NCBI GenBank assembly: GCA_023128635.1
Contig: JAGMDP010000120.1
Location: 1-6,980, forward strand
Direction: 5' to 3'
DNA: 6,980 nucleotides
Source: Candidatus Heimdallarchaeota archaeon
GTDB taxonomy: Archaea > Asgardarchaeota > Heimdallarchaeia > JABLTI01
Shown here: piece by piece, positions 1 through 5,722 of the stretch
Layout of the letters: each line of letters begins with the position of its first letter
Numbering within the stretch: position 1 is the stretch's first letter
Notes under the pieces: model-generated
Databases searched by the model: none
The model's input: only the letters and a program-made list of their open reading frames with translations
What the model was told of the DNA's origin: nothing
Made by a program: the position numbers and the translations under genes

Positions 1-420
1 TGTGAACTTTCCACCATATCTATTGGCATAATAATGTGCGAAAAATGCTGTATAAGCATGTCCTAAATGCATTTCCCCATTTGGTTCAGGTGCATATCTT
101 GTTACTACTTTCCCTTTTTTAGCATCTTTGAGCGGGGGTAGTTCTCTTGTTTTCTTTTCAATCACTTTTCTCTCGAGTAATTCAGGAGCGATCTTGGTCA
201 ATTTCTCAGTTTGAATATTTAAAGATAATTCATTTAGAGTAGGTATGATTTCTTCTACAAAATCCATTATCTTCTTTGAGTGTTTTCTTAGGTCGGCATG
301 TGTGGCCATTATCTTTTGCATTACGGCTTTATCGTTTGCTTTTCCATTATGATGAATTGCGTTTTCCAAGCCGTATTTTAGAATTAAATCTTTGATTTTT
401 TTCTCTTCTTCATCTAACAA
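1..420 (-). CDS. gltX: Glutamyl-tRNA synthetase, archaeal type, N-terminal 140 residues (3' end beyond the window)
   Basis: Class I aminoacyl-tRNA synthetase that charges tRNA(Glu) with glutamate in the cytoplasm. I read 140 codons in frame from position 420 to the window edge. Residues about 1-100 form the helical N-terminal extension found in archaeal and eukaryotic GluRS, including KAVMQKIM (31-38). The Rossmann catalytic core then begins with VVTRYAPEPNGEMHLGH (105-121), whose HLGH is the HIGH signature, followed by NRYGGKF (133-139). No ATG lies in frame near the expected N-terminus. TTG at 420 is chosen because an in-frame TAA lies further upstream, family members start at about this point, and AAGGA (432-436 on the plus strand) is a weak ribosome site. 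A second in-frame TTG about 11 codons upstream is possible. The KMSKS loop and anticodon-binding domain are outside the window. The EPNG before HLGH recalls GlnRS, but Ala at the preceding position is GluRS-like, so GluRS is the better call. Confidence 0.9.
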   Translation of the reverse strand, partial: MLDEEEKKIKDLILKYGLENAIHHNGKANDKAVMQKIMATHADLRKHSKKIMDFVEEIIPTLNELSLNIQTEKLTKIAPELLERKVIEKKTRELPPLKDAKKGKVVTRYAPEPNGEMHLGHAYTAFFAHYYANRYGGKFT

Positions 421-473
421 AATTTGACCAGTCCTTACGTGAATTTTTATTATCAAAAATCGTTATTATTAGC

Positions 474-481
474 TATTTAAA
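474..481 (-). promoter_or_regulatory. Probable TATA box of gltX
   Basis: On the minus strand the sequence reads ACTTTAAATAGC, a good match to an archaeal TATA box (TTTAAATA). Transcription starting about 25 bases downstream, near 450, would give a leader of about 30 bases. That leader would include the weak AAGGA ribosome site before the TTG start. The box also lies beyond the U-rich tract that ends the acd operon, as expected for an independent promoter. Confidence 0.5.
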
Positions 482-529
482 GTATTCTTCAATGAAGCTA
501 TCTTTATTGGCATTTATTAATTAGTTGTT

Positions 530-550
530 AAAAAATAAGAAAAAAAGAAA
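530..550 (-). terminator. U-rich terminator after acdB
   Basis: About 20 bases past the acdB stop codon the minus strand reads TTTCTTTTTTTCTTATTTTTT. This is typical of archaeal oligo-U termination, which does not require a hairpin. No strong stem is seen directly before it. Confidence 0.55.
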
Positions 551-570
551 TTTATGCTTGAGAGCACAAT

Positions 571-1263
571 CTATTTCTTCTTTAAAATTATCCGAGCATC
601 AACACCAAAAACGCCATCTTCATTTGCAATGATCGGATTAAGATCTATTTCTTTGATGTAGTCTTCTAAATCTATAGCTAATTGTGAAACCTTGACGATC
701 ATTTCAGCCATAGCGTCTCTATCAATTGGTGGTAGACCTCTGAAACCATTGAGCATCTTCTGTGTTTTTATCTCGTTAATCATTCGTAGAGCTCGTTTCT
801 TTGTTGTAGGACATAATCGAAAAGTTACATCACTGATTGCTTCGACAAGTATTCCTCCTATCCCAAATGCAACTACTGGACCAAATGTTGGATCAATATT
901 CATTCCAATAATTAATTCGGTTCCTTTCTTCACTTGTTTCTCAATCAGTATTCCCACTAAATCATATTTCGCGAGTCTTTTTGACATATCATCAAATTTT
1001 GCTTCTAACTCTTCATCGTCATTTATTCCAATTACAACAGCTTTGTAATCCGATTTGTGCAAAATTTGTGGAGACATTGCTTTTATAACTACTGGATAAC
1101 CAACTTTCTTTGCGAATGACAATGCTTCCTTAGTATTATCCACTAAGGCATTTGGTGGAAATATTATACCTACACTTTCAAAGATTTTCAAAGCTTCATG
1201 CTCTAAGAGAAAATCTCTTCCTTCTTTGTGAGCTATATCTATTGATTTGGTATCAATTTTCAT
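571..1263 (-). CDS. acdB: ADP-forming acyl-CoA synthetase (acetate-CoA ligase), beta subunit
   Basis: Beta subunit of the enzyme that converts acyl-CoA, ADP and phosphate to free acid, CoA and ATP. This is the main substrate-level phosphorylation step of acetate- or organic-acid-forming archaea. At 230 residues it matches the roughly 232-residue stand-alone beta subunits of Pyrococcus. It is an ATP-grasp subunit: VGYPVVIKA (54-62) is the nucleotide-binding strand, ILHKSD (67-72) carries His69 (the beta-subunit histidine thought to take part in phosphoryl transfer), FGIGGILVEAISDVTFRL (133-150) is the ATP-grasp core, and EIDLNPII (205-212) supplies acidic and Asn metal ligands. The residues after HKSD are YKAVV rather than the usual Gly-rich GGVV. 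The gene starts 14 bases after the acdA stop behind a strong GGTGA ribosome site, so the two subunits are co-transcribed. The acyl substrate (acetate, branched-chain or aryl) cannot be read from the sequence. Confidence 0.95.
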   Translation of the reverse strand: MKIDTKSIDIAHKEGRDFLLEHEALKIFESVGIIFPPNALVDNTKEALSFAKKVGYPVVIKAMSPQILHKSDYKAVVIGINDDEELEAKFDDMSKRLAKYDLVGILIEKQVKKGTELIIGMNIDPTFGPVVAFGIGGILVEAISDVTFRLCPTTKKRALRMINEIKTQKMLNGFRGLPPIDRDAMAEMIVKVSQLAIDLEDYIKEIDLNPIIANEDGVFGVDARIILKKK

Positions 1264-1270
1264 TTCTCTT

Positions 1271-1277
1271 TCACCTT
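1271..1277 (-). promoter_or_regulatory. Ribosome binding site of acdB
   Basis: AAGGTGA on the minus strand lies 7 bases before the acdB ATG and begins just after the acdA stop codon (TAG at 1280-1278). This placement fits coupled translation of the alpha and beta subunits. Confidence 0.75.
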
Positions 1278-2705
1278 CTACTTTGGAATCTCTCTTATGA
1301 CTGGCAGCTTTTGTCCGTGATCCCGGAGATAGTCTGCATACTCAGTTAGTTTATCTATCCCATAGATTGCTCTTGCAGGTGTGGGATAAAATGGAAAGTT
1401 CATTTGTTCTAGCTCTTCTCGAATGTAAACCGCTTCAGCCCCACCAAGTGCACAAAAAGTAATGGTTTTGTTCATTGTTTTTGCATATGGTTTTAGTCCT
1501 TCCATTAGGTCTTTCACATTGATTGCAGGAGGTGTTGGTATGATAATATATGTTATAGAATCAATATTTGGGTCATCCTTCGTTTGCTCTAAGGAATAAA
1601 TATACTCCTTTGCTGTAGCACTTCCAGTTAAATCAATTGGATTTTCAACGGAGAAAAATGCAGGTAAGTCATTCTTCATTTTCTTGTGAATAGCAGGAGA
1701 TATTTCTGCTAGTTCCAAGCCTAATTCACCAACGGAATCAGAAGCCATAACACCTGCTCCTCCACCATCAGTAATTATCAAAACACGATTGCCTTCTGGC
1801 AATAATGAGCTATTGAAAGCAACCATACAGTCAAATAATTCGTCCCAAGTATATACACGTATAATTCCTGCTTCTCTAAACAAAGCGTCAGTTACTGCAT
1901 CATTTGCAGCAAGAGATGCTGTATGACTGGCGACTGCATGAGCTCCTGCTTCGTTTCGGTTTGCTTTTATCGCTATGATCGGTTTCTTCAAAGAAACTTT
2001 TCTAGCAGCTTCTATGAATCGTTTTCCTTCATTAAAACCTTCCAAGTAAGCCAGAATAATTTTTGTTTCCGGATCTTCTCCTAAATATTCCAAGATGTCT
2101 GCTTCATTGATGTCCGATGCATTCCCATAGCTAACGAATTTTGAGAGGTAGTTGCCATTCCCAAGAGTACCCATTATATCTAGAAATGCTGATCCAAAAG
2201 CACCACTTTGTGTGAGAATAGATATACCGCCATTTTTGGGTCTAGTCAATTTACTTTCAGGTAAGAAGACCATATCAATTCCCCTTTTGGGATAAAAAAG
2301 CCCAATGCAATTTGGGCCAATTATTCTAATGTTGTTTTCCTTGGCGATTTCATCAATTCGTTTCTGAAGATTCTTTCCTTCTTCGCCAATCTCCTTAAAT
2401 CCACCGGTGATTATTACAACGGATTTTATCCCTTTTTTGGCGCAATCCTCCATAGATGAAGGCACGTATTTTGCTGGCACAATAATTACGGCTTCTTCTA
2501 CTGGATCATCAAAATCAAGCACTGATTTGTATACAGGTTGTCCTAGAATTTCTCCTCCTTTAGGATTTATCAGATATGTTTTACCTTCAAAATTCCTTAT
2601 GAAATTCTCTGCAATTACATAACCTGGTTTATCTGTAGCAGATGAAGCACCAAAAATTGCTATGCTTTTCGCTTCGAAGAAGCTTTGTAACGGGTTTTTA
2701 ACCAT
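1278..2705 (-). CDS. acdA: ADP-forming acyl-CoA synthetase (acetate-CoA ligase), alpha subunit
   Basis: Alpha subunit of the ADP-forming acyl-CoA synthetase, partner of the adjacent beta subunit. At 475 residues it is close to the roughly 460-residue archaeal alpha subunits. Domain order: a CoA-binding Rossmann domain (about 7-135) with GASSATDKPG (19-28) and GPNCIG (130-135); a succinyl-CoA-synthetase-like flavodoxin domain (about 155-300) with LTQSGAFG (164-171); then a third domain to the C-terminus. SHTASLA (260-266) contains His261, matching the phosphorylated catalytic histidine of the family, and IDLTGSA (357-363) is also conserved. ATG at 2705 is the start: it matches the expected N-terminus and has a weak GGGTG element upstream. 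In many archaea and bacteria alpha and beta are fused into one chain of about 700 residues. Here they are separate, adjacent and in alpha-beta order, which supports one heteromeric complex. Confidence 0.95.
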   Translation of the reverse strand: MVKNPLQSFFEAKSIAIFGASSATDKPGYVIAENFIRNFEGKTYLINPKGGEILGQPVYKSVLDFDDPVEEAVIIVPAKYVPSSMEDCAKKGIKSVVIITGGFKEIGEEGKNLQKRIDEIAKENNIRIIGPNCIGLFYPKRGIDMVFLPESKLTRPKNGGISILTQSGAFGSAFLDIMGTLGNGNYLSKFVSYGNASDINEADILEYLGEDPETKIILAYLEGFNEGKRFIEAARKVSLKKPIIAIKANRNEAGAHAVASHTASLAANDAVTDALFREAGIIRVYTWDELFDCMVAFNSSLLPEGNRVLIITDGGGAGVMASDSVGELGLELAEISPAIHKKMKNDLPAFFSVENPIDLTGSATAKEYIYSLEQTKDDPNIDSITYIIIPTPPAINVKDLMEGLKPYAKTMNKTITFCALGGAEAVYIREELEQMNFPFYPTPARAIYGIDKLTEYADYLRDHGQKLPVIREIPK

Positions 2706-2730
2706 TTTTATTATACACCCACAGTAGTAA

Positions 2731-2760
2731 TAATTCTAAACTTTCGGCTAAGTTTATCTT
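2731..2760 (-). promoter_or_regulatory. Possible acdA promoter region
   Basis: Two weak TATA-like elements lie on the minus strand upstream of acdA: AAGATAAACTTAG (2748-2760) and GTTTAGAATTA (2731-2741), the latter preceded by the purine-rich CCGAAA. Use of the first would give a leader of about 22 bases that includes the GGGTG ribosome element. Use of the second would give a nearly leaderless transcript. I cannot choose between them. The rest of the divergent gap 2706-2967 holds T-rich tracts and no recognisable gene. Confidence 0.3.
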
Positions 2761-2902
2761 CCGAGTTCCATTATTTTTTTTATCTCTTTTAAGACTTTTT
2801 GAGAGTAGGTTAATGGTTCTAGAGTATTTTATGTGTTATTTTTCCTTTAATTAATTCTTTTGGCGACCCCTCTCTATTATCTATGCTTTTAAGTTTGGAA
2901 AC

Positions 2903-2912
2903 AAAATATTTA
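2903..2912 (+). promoter_or_regulatory. Possible TATA box of the NIF3-like gene
   Basis: GAAACAAAATATTTAG resembles a purine-rich BRE followed by an archaeal TATA element. A start site about 25 bases downstream would leave a leader of about 30 bases before the ATG at 2968. That leader would contain GTGAT (2958-2962), a weak match to the anti-Shine-Dalgarno complement. CTTTTAAG at 2886-2893 is a weaker alternative. Confidence 0.35.
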
Positions 2913-2967
2913 GATTATCCGAGAAAGTATATGAGTGTAAATTGCCAATATTCGATAGTGATGGTAG

Positions 2968-3771
2968 ATGAAAGAAGTAATTCAAGTTTTGGAGAAAATA
3001 CGTAAGGGGTTCAAAGAAAAAGTAGGAGAAAATGCAGGAATTATTATTGGTGAGGATAGGTTACACAAATCAAAAACAAAAATTAAGAAATGTATAATCT
3101 CAGCAAGACTTACACGTAAAGCTGTTGCTACTGCTGCAAAAGAAGATGTTCAATTAATAATTACTATTTTTCCTCCAATTTTCACTCGAGGAAGTCATAG
3201 GAAAATCAGAAAAGAATACCTTGACCTATTAAAGATCTTATTGGAGAATAACATTAGTGTTTATTCTCTTGGCGAGGATTGGTTAATCACAGAAAATGGA
3301 GGATTTGATTATCTACTAAATCTTCTCGATTTCCAATACCATTCACCTTTAGTTATAAAGTATCAAAATAAACATAAGAAGAACGAAAAGAAAACAGGTC
3401 GATTGGGTGAACGAAAAAAGAAAATCACATATAATGATTTACTTGAATTACTCAAGCAACACATTAGTAATGATTTATGTTATTTAGGATACAATCAAGC
3501 TAAGGTGCAGAAAATAGCTTTTTTCTATGAAATTAGAGATGAATTAATGGAAATCGTGAATGAGCTCAATTTGGATGTTCTTCTAGTTGGTGAAGCAACT
3601 TATGAGGGATTACTAACAGCTCAACTCCAAAAAATACCAATAGTAATCTTAGAAAAAAGAAATCTTGAGAATGCTGTTCTTGCGAGCATAAGAAGAAAAT
3701 TAATGGAAGAAGTTGCAGTCGACCTTCCAGAAATAATTACTCTGAAACAGAATCAAATAGGAACAAGTTGA
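2968..3771 (+). CDS. NIF3-family (DUF34) protein with an apparently lost dinuclear metal site
   Basis: A 267-residue protein of the NIF3 fold, a widespread family usually binding two metal ions and of unsettled function (often labelled GTP cyclohydrolase 1 type 2). The assignment rests on my recall-based alignment to E. coli YbgI. KIKKCIISARLTRKAVATA (38-56) fits the first core strand and helix, QLIITIFPPIF (62-72) the strand ending in the metal-binding His-His, YSLGEDWLITENGGFDYLL (99-117) the next strand with the Asp ligand, and LDVLLVGEATYEGLLTAQ (202-219) the conserved C-terminal GE segment. Four of five ligands look replaced: His-His by Ile67-Phe68, Asp by Leu106, and His by Lys230. Only the Glu (Glu234) remains. 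A Lys-rich insert (about 131-152) lies between the two halves. ATG 2968 is fixed by the TAG directly before it. The gene converges on the Rag-like GTPase gene. Family membership is fairly secure; catalysis is unlikely and the role unknown. Confidence 0.75.
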   Translation: MKEVIQVLEKIRKGFKEKVGENAGIIIGEDRLHKSKTKIKKCIISARLTRKAVATAAKEDVQLIITIFPPIFTRGSHRKIRKEYLDLLKILLENNISVYSLGEDWLITENGGFDYLLNLLDFQYHSPLVIKYQNKHKKNEKKTGRLGERKKKITYNDLLELLKQHISNDLCYLGYNQAKVQKIAFFYEIRDELMEIVNELNLDVLLVGEATYEGLLTAQLQKIPIVILEKRNLENAVLASIRRKLMEEVAVDLPEIITLKQNQIGTS

Positions 3772-3786
3772 GCTTTTGCTTGTTTC
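3760..3786. terminator. Shared hairpin between convergent genes
   Basis: AACAAG (3762-3767) pairs with CTTGTT (3779-3784). The stem extends to about 9 pairs on the plus-strand RNA with two G-U pairs, closing on an 8-9 base loop. It spans the stop codon of the NIF3-like gene and reaches the stop codon of the Rag-like gene (TAG at 3788-3786), filling the 14-base gap. It may serve both strands as a terminator, but only modest U-rich sequence follows on either side. Confidence 0.4.
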
Positions 3787-4685
3787 TATTCTACTGCTTT
3801 CTTTAGAACTTCCACAATTTGATCTGTTTCAATTAACATTTGTCCTAATCTGGGTCTTCGTTTGCTTAACCCAATAAAGACACAGTTTTCGTTAACTGCT
3901 TTGAAAACCATGAAGGACTTCTTTTTCATTTGTAAAATCGTAGAGCTGATTTCATCACCTTGCTCGAGTTCATCTGAGATTCTACTGACAGAACCCAACA
4001 TCACATTAGCAGCAATTTCTACAATTTGAGGTAATTCACCTGCACCGTAAATTGGTAAGCCATCTTTAGAATATACTGCCACACCTAAGAATGACGAACC
4101 TCGGAGAGAACGTTTAAGGAATTGCTTCACTGGAATTTGATCATCCGCTTCTTTCATTAAGACATCCTTAAAAGCATAAAAAGTGGATGCATCGTAGATA
4201 CTGGTTTCATGTATAACAACATCTGAACCTTCATCTATGAACAAATTCTTTATAGCCCGAATGTAATCGGAAATATTTTCTTGCTCTGCCATTTTATCGA
4301 TTTTGTTCAATAGTAAGTAAATTCTAGCATTAACACTAAATTTTCGCATATGTTTTACCAAAGCATCAAACCAATATTTTGCCATAGAAAACTTTGATTG
4401 TTCGTTTATATCTAAAACGAAAACTAAGGCTTCGACGTTTTTGTATATTGGATCACTGTCACTTGAAATCACGTCTTGAATTGAATACTCACCACCGCAT
4501 CTCACTACGAGTACTTTTCTTTGCAAAAGGTCTCTCATTGTATTCCCAACGTCAAGCTTTTCCATAACAGCTTTTAGTTCTTTGGGAGGAGTATTATCAA
4601 CAACAACTGCTTTTATTGTTCGTAAACCGGCTCCGGGTAAACCGGCGATAAGTATTTTTTTTGGTTCTTCTTCATAAGTCGACAA
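3786..4685 (-). CDS. Rag/Gtr-like GTPase with C-terminal roadblock domain and degenerate P-loop
   Basis: Resembles eukaryotic Rag/Gtr GTPases, which combine an N-terminal G domain and a C-terminal roadblock domain and act as heterodimers on lysosomal membranes in nutrient signalling. Numbering is from the chosen start (299 residues). The P-loop position reads GLPGAGLRT (15-23), so the invariant Lys is Leu and the next Ser/Thr is Arg. The DxGG (G3) motif is RCGG (62-65), with Asp lost. G4 NKID (127-130) is intact, and G5 TSIYD (161-165) matches the Rag-specific form, closest to RagC/D. Residues about 188-299 fit a roadblock/longin-like domain (GVAVYSKDGLPIYG at 201-214). TTG at 4685 is preferred because GGTGAG sits just upstream; TTG 4697 (303 residues) and GTG 4694 are in-frame alternatives. 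It lies downstream of the ESCRT-III gene on the same strand, beyond a terminator. It is probably a pseudo-GTPase or weak nucleotide binder acting as a partner or scaffold. Confidence 0.8.
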   Translation of the reverse strand: MSTYEEEPKKILIAGLPGAGLRTIKAVVVDNTPPKELKAVMEKLDVGNTMRDLLQRKVLVVRCGGEYSIQDVISSDSDPIYKNVEALVFVLDINEQSKFSMAKYWFDALVKHMRKFSVNARIYLLLNKIDKMAEQENISDYIRAIKNLFIDEGSDVVIHETSIYDASTFYAFKDVLMKEADDQIPVKQFLKRSLRGSSFLGVAVYSKDGLPIYGAGELPQIVEIAANVMLGSVSRISDELEQGDEISSTILQMKKKSFMVFKAVNENCVFIGLSKRRPRLGQMLIETDQIVEVLKKAVE

Positions 4686-4689
4686 GGAA

Positions 4690-4695
4690 CTCACC
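4690..4695 (-). promoter_or_regulatory. Ribosome binding site that favours the TTG start at 4685
   Basis: GGTGAG on the minus strand is the best Shine-Dalgarno match in the area and lies 4 bases before TTG 4685. It overlaps the alternative starts TTG 4697 and GTG 4694, which makes those less likely. No in-frame ATG exists near this point. Confidence 0.45.
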
Positions 4696-4703
4696 AAGCC
4701 AAA

Positions 4704-4741
4704 ATTAAGCTAACTTTCTTACTGTAATAACATTAAGCTAA
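4704..4741. repeat. Two direct copies of TTAGCTTAAT upstream of the Rag-like gene
   Basis: On the minus strand TTAGCTTAAT occurs at 4741-4732 and again at 4713-4704, 28 bases apart, in the gap before the Rag-like gene. The first copy could double as a TATA-like element, since a start 25 bases on would fall before the coding region. The spacing of nearly three helical turns would suit two regulator molecules on one face of the DNA. Confidence 0.45.
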
Positions 4742-4810
4742 AAAAAGATTTGTGAAAAGGAAAAAGAAAACGAAAAGAAAAACGGGAGTTCAGCAACTGT
4801 GAGCTGAACT
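4741..4810 (-). terminator. Hairpin plus U-tract terminator of the ESCRT-III gene
   Basis: On the minus strand AGTTCAGC and GCTGAACT form a perfect 8-base-pair stem (4810-4787) with an 8-base loop, 13 bases after the stop codon. It is followed by a long U-rich run (4785-4741) made of TTTTTC, TTTTC and TTTTTTT blocks. This looks like a strong intrinsic terminator. It argues that the Rag-like gene downstream is mainly transcribed from its own promoter. Confidence 0.75.
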
Positions 4811-4823
4811 TTAAGAAAAACAA

Positions 4824-5432
4824 TTACTCCTTATCTTCTCGAAGTTTTTCTATTTCTTTGGCTAATTCAGTAGAACGAATATCTGGGGTTGGTAAACCTG
4901 TTTCGGCACCAAGACCGATTTCAGTTCCAATTTCGCCCATGATTTTATCAACTTCAGTTTCATCAACATCGAGGGACATCATATTTTCAAAGTCTTCATC
5001 CATCATGTCAGTAGTCATTTCGATGCCTTCGAATGAATTTTCAAGGTCCTCAACTAATGCGGAAATTTCAGGAGCATTCAAACTAGCATTTACTTCTCGT
5101 AAAGCGCCAGCCATTCCTTTTAATTCACTAGCTAATTGCTGGACAGAATCAGCTTGTTCTAACCTGAAAATAATGCCTTCAATTCTTGTAGTGAGTCGAG
5201 TATAACTATAGACCCACTTTCGATTTCTAGCAACATTTGAGGCATACAATCTAGCTTGATCCATCAAGCCCCGTTTCATTGCATCCCTAGTCTTTCTTTG
5301 TATTTTCTTCTCATCAGTTTCAAGCTTTTTAGAAGATCGTAATAGTCGTTTATTAACCATTTTCAAATCAATAATATAATCTCGGGTGGATTTTCCGCCA
5401 CCTAACCAACGAACAAATTTTCCAAATACCAT
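4824..5432 (-). CDS. ESCRT-III protein of the Vps2/Vps24/CHMP2 (ESCRT-IIIB) class
   Basis: Membrane-remodelling filament subunit that polymerises on membrane necks and is disassembled by the AAA ATPase Vps4. The 202 residues and overall charge pattern match human CHMP2A well. There is a basic N-terminus with GKFVRWLGGGKSTRDY (4-19), then a long helical hairpin (about 20-92) with KKLETDEKKIQRK (35-47) and the conserved GLMDQAR turn (55-61). Smaller helices follow (about 96-152) with MMDEDFENMM (143-152), then an acidic linker (153-176). The tail STELAKEIEKLRE (187-199) resembles the MIM1 helix recognised by the Vps4 MIT domain (LxxRLxxLR, with Glu at the Arg position), and GLPTPDI (179-185) is a weak MIM2-like stretch. 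ATG 5432 is clear, with weak AGGTTAG upstream. Asgard ESCRT genes often cluster with vps4, but none is visible here. It is not a CdvB of the Thermoproteota type, because no C-terminal winged-helix domain follows. Confidence 0.9.
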   Translation of the reverse strand: MVFGKFVRWLGGGKSTRDYIIDLKMVNKRLLRSSKKLETDEKKIQRKTRDAMKRGLMDQARLYASNVARNRKWVYSYTRLTTRIEGIIFRLEQADSVQQLASELKGMAGALREVNASLNAPEISALVEDLENSFEGIEMTTDMMDEDFENMMSLDVDETEVDKIMGEIGTEIGLGAETGLPTPDIRSTELAKEIEKLREDKE

Positions 5433-5485
5433 TTTTTATCTAACCTACTTTTTTCTTTTATCAAATAACAATGCTTTCACTAAAA

Positions 5486-5534
5486 AAAAGCTTTCTTAAT
5501 TGACTATTTATTGTATCAATTTTTTTAAGCTTTT
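5486..5534. repeat. Inverted repeat around a possible ESCRT-III promoter
   Basis: AAAAGCTT (5486-5493) and AAGCTTTT (5527-5534) are perfect inverted copies separated by 33 bases that include the TATA-like AATAAATAG (minus). The arms could be a two-site operator. The right arm also contains AGCTTAA on the minus strand, the core found twice before the Rag-like gene. Runs of A and T make chance occurrence plausible. Confidence 0.35.
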
Positions 5535-5713
5535 CTTAGCTCTTTGAACTATTCTAAAATATATTTTATAAACACTATATTTTTATCTTTGTATTCAGAC
5601 CAAACAGGTTAGGAATAGGTTGGATTGGGATGAGAATTGGTTTAAATAAACAGAAATAAACTGCTTGATAAAATTGTTATAAGAAAACCCTTTTAGGATT
5701 GATTTCTCTTTTA

Positions 5714-5722
5714 CTATATATC
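5714..5722 (+). promoter_or_regulatory. Possible TATA box of the duplicated membrane protein gene
   Basis: CTATATATC lies about 30 bases before the ATG at 5747, so transcription from it would begin just upstream of that ATG and give an almost leaderless mRNA. This would also exclude the upstream TTG at 5699 as the start. If instead the upstream element at 5639-5650 is used, GGAG at 5732-5735 would serve as the ribosome site for the same ATG. Confidence 0.4.

Noticed and set aside
692..1048. 118-codon open frame on the plus strand
   Set aside because: It lies entirely antisense to the well-supported acdB gene, and its Ser/Ile/Phe-rich translation is what the complement of AT-rich coding sequence gives.
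1152..1349. 65-codon open frame on the plus strand across the acdA-acdB junction
   Set aside because: Antisense to both real genes, with no ribosome site and no recognisable motif. Its hydrophobic look comes from the opposite strand.
2407..2622. 71-codon open frame on the plus strand inside acdA
   Set aside because: Antisense shadow of the conserved CoA-binding domain of the alpha subunit.
2706..2967. Possible small RNA or small gene in the gap between acdA and the NIF3-like gene
   Set aside because: I found no tRNA-like cloverleaf, no clear paired stem and only very short frames (such as ATG at 2813, which stops after 12 codons). T-rich promoter sequence explains the region.
4858..5205. 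115-codon Ser-rich open frame on the plus strand
   Set aside because: Antisense to the ESCRT-III gene. The Ser richness reflects the complement of Glu/Asp- and Leu-rich codons.
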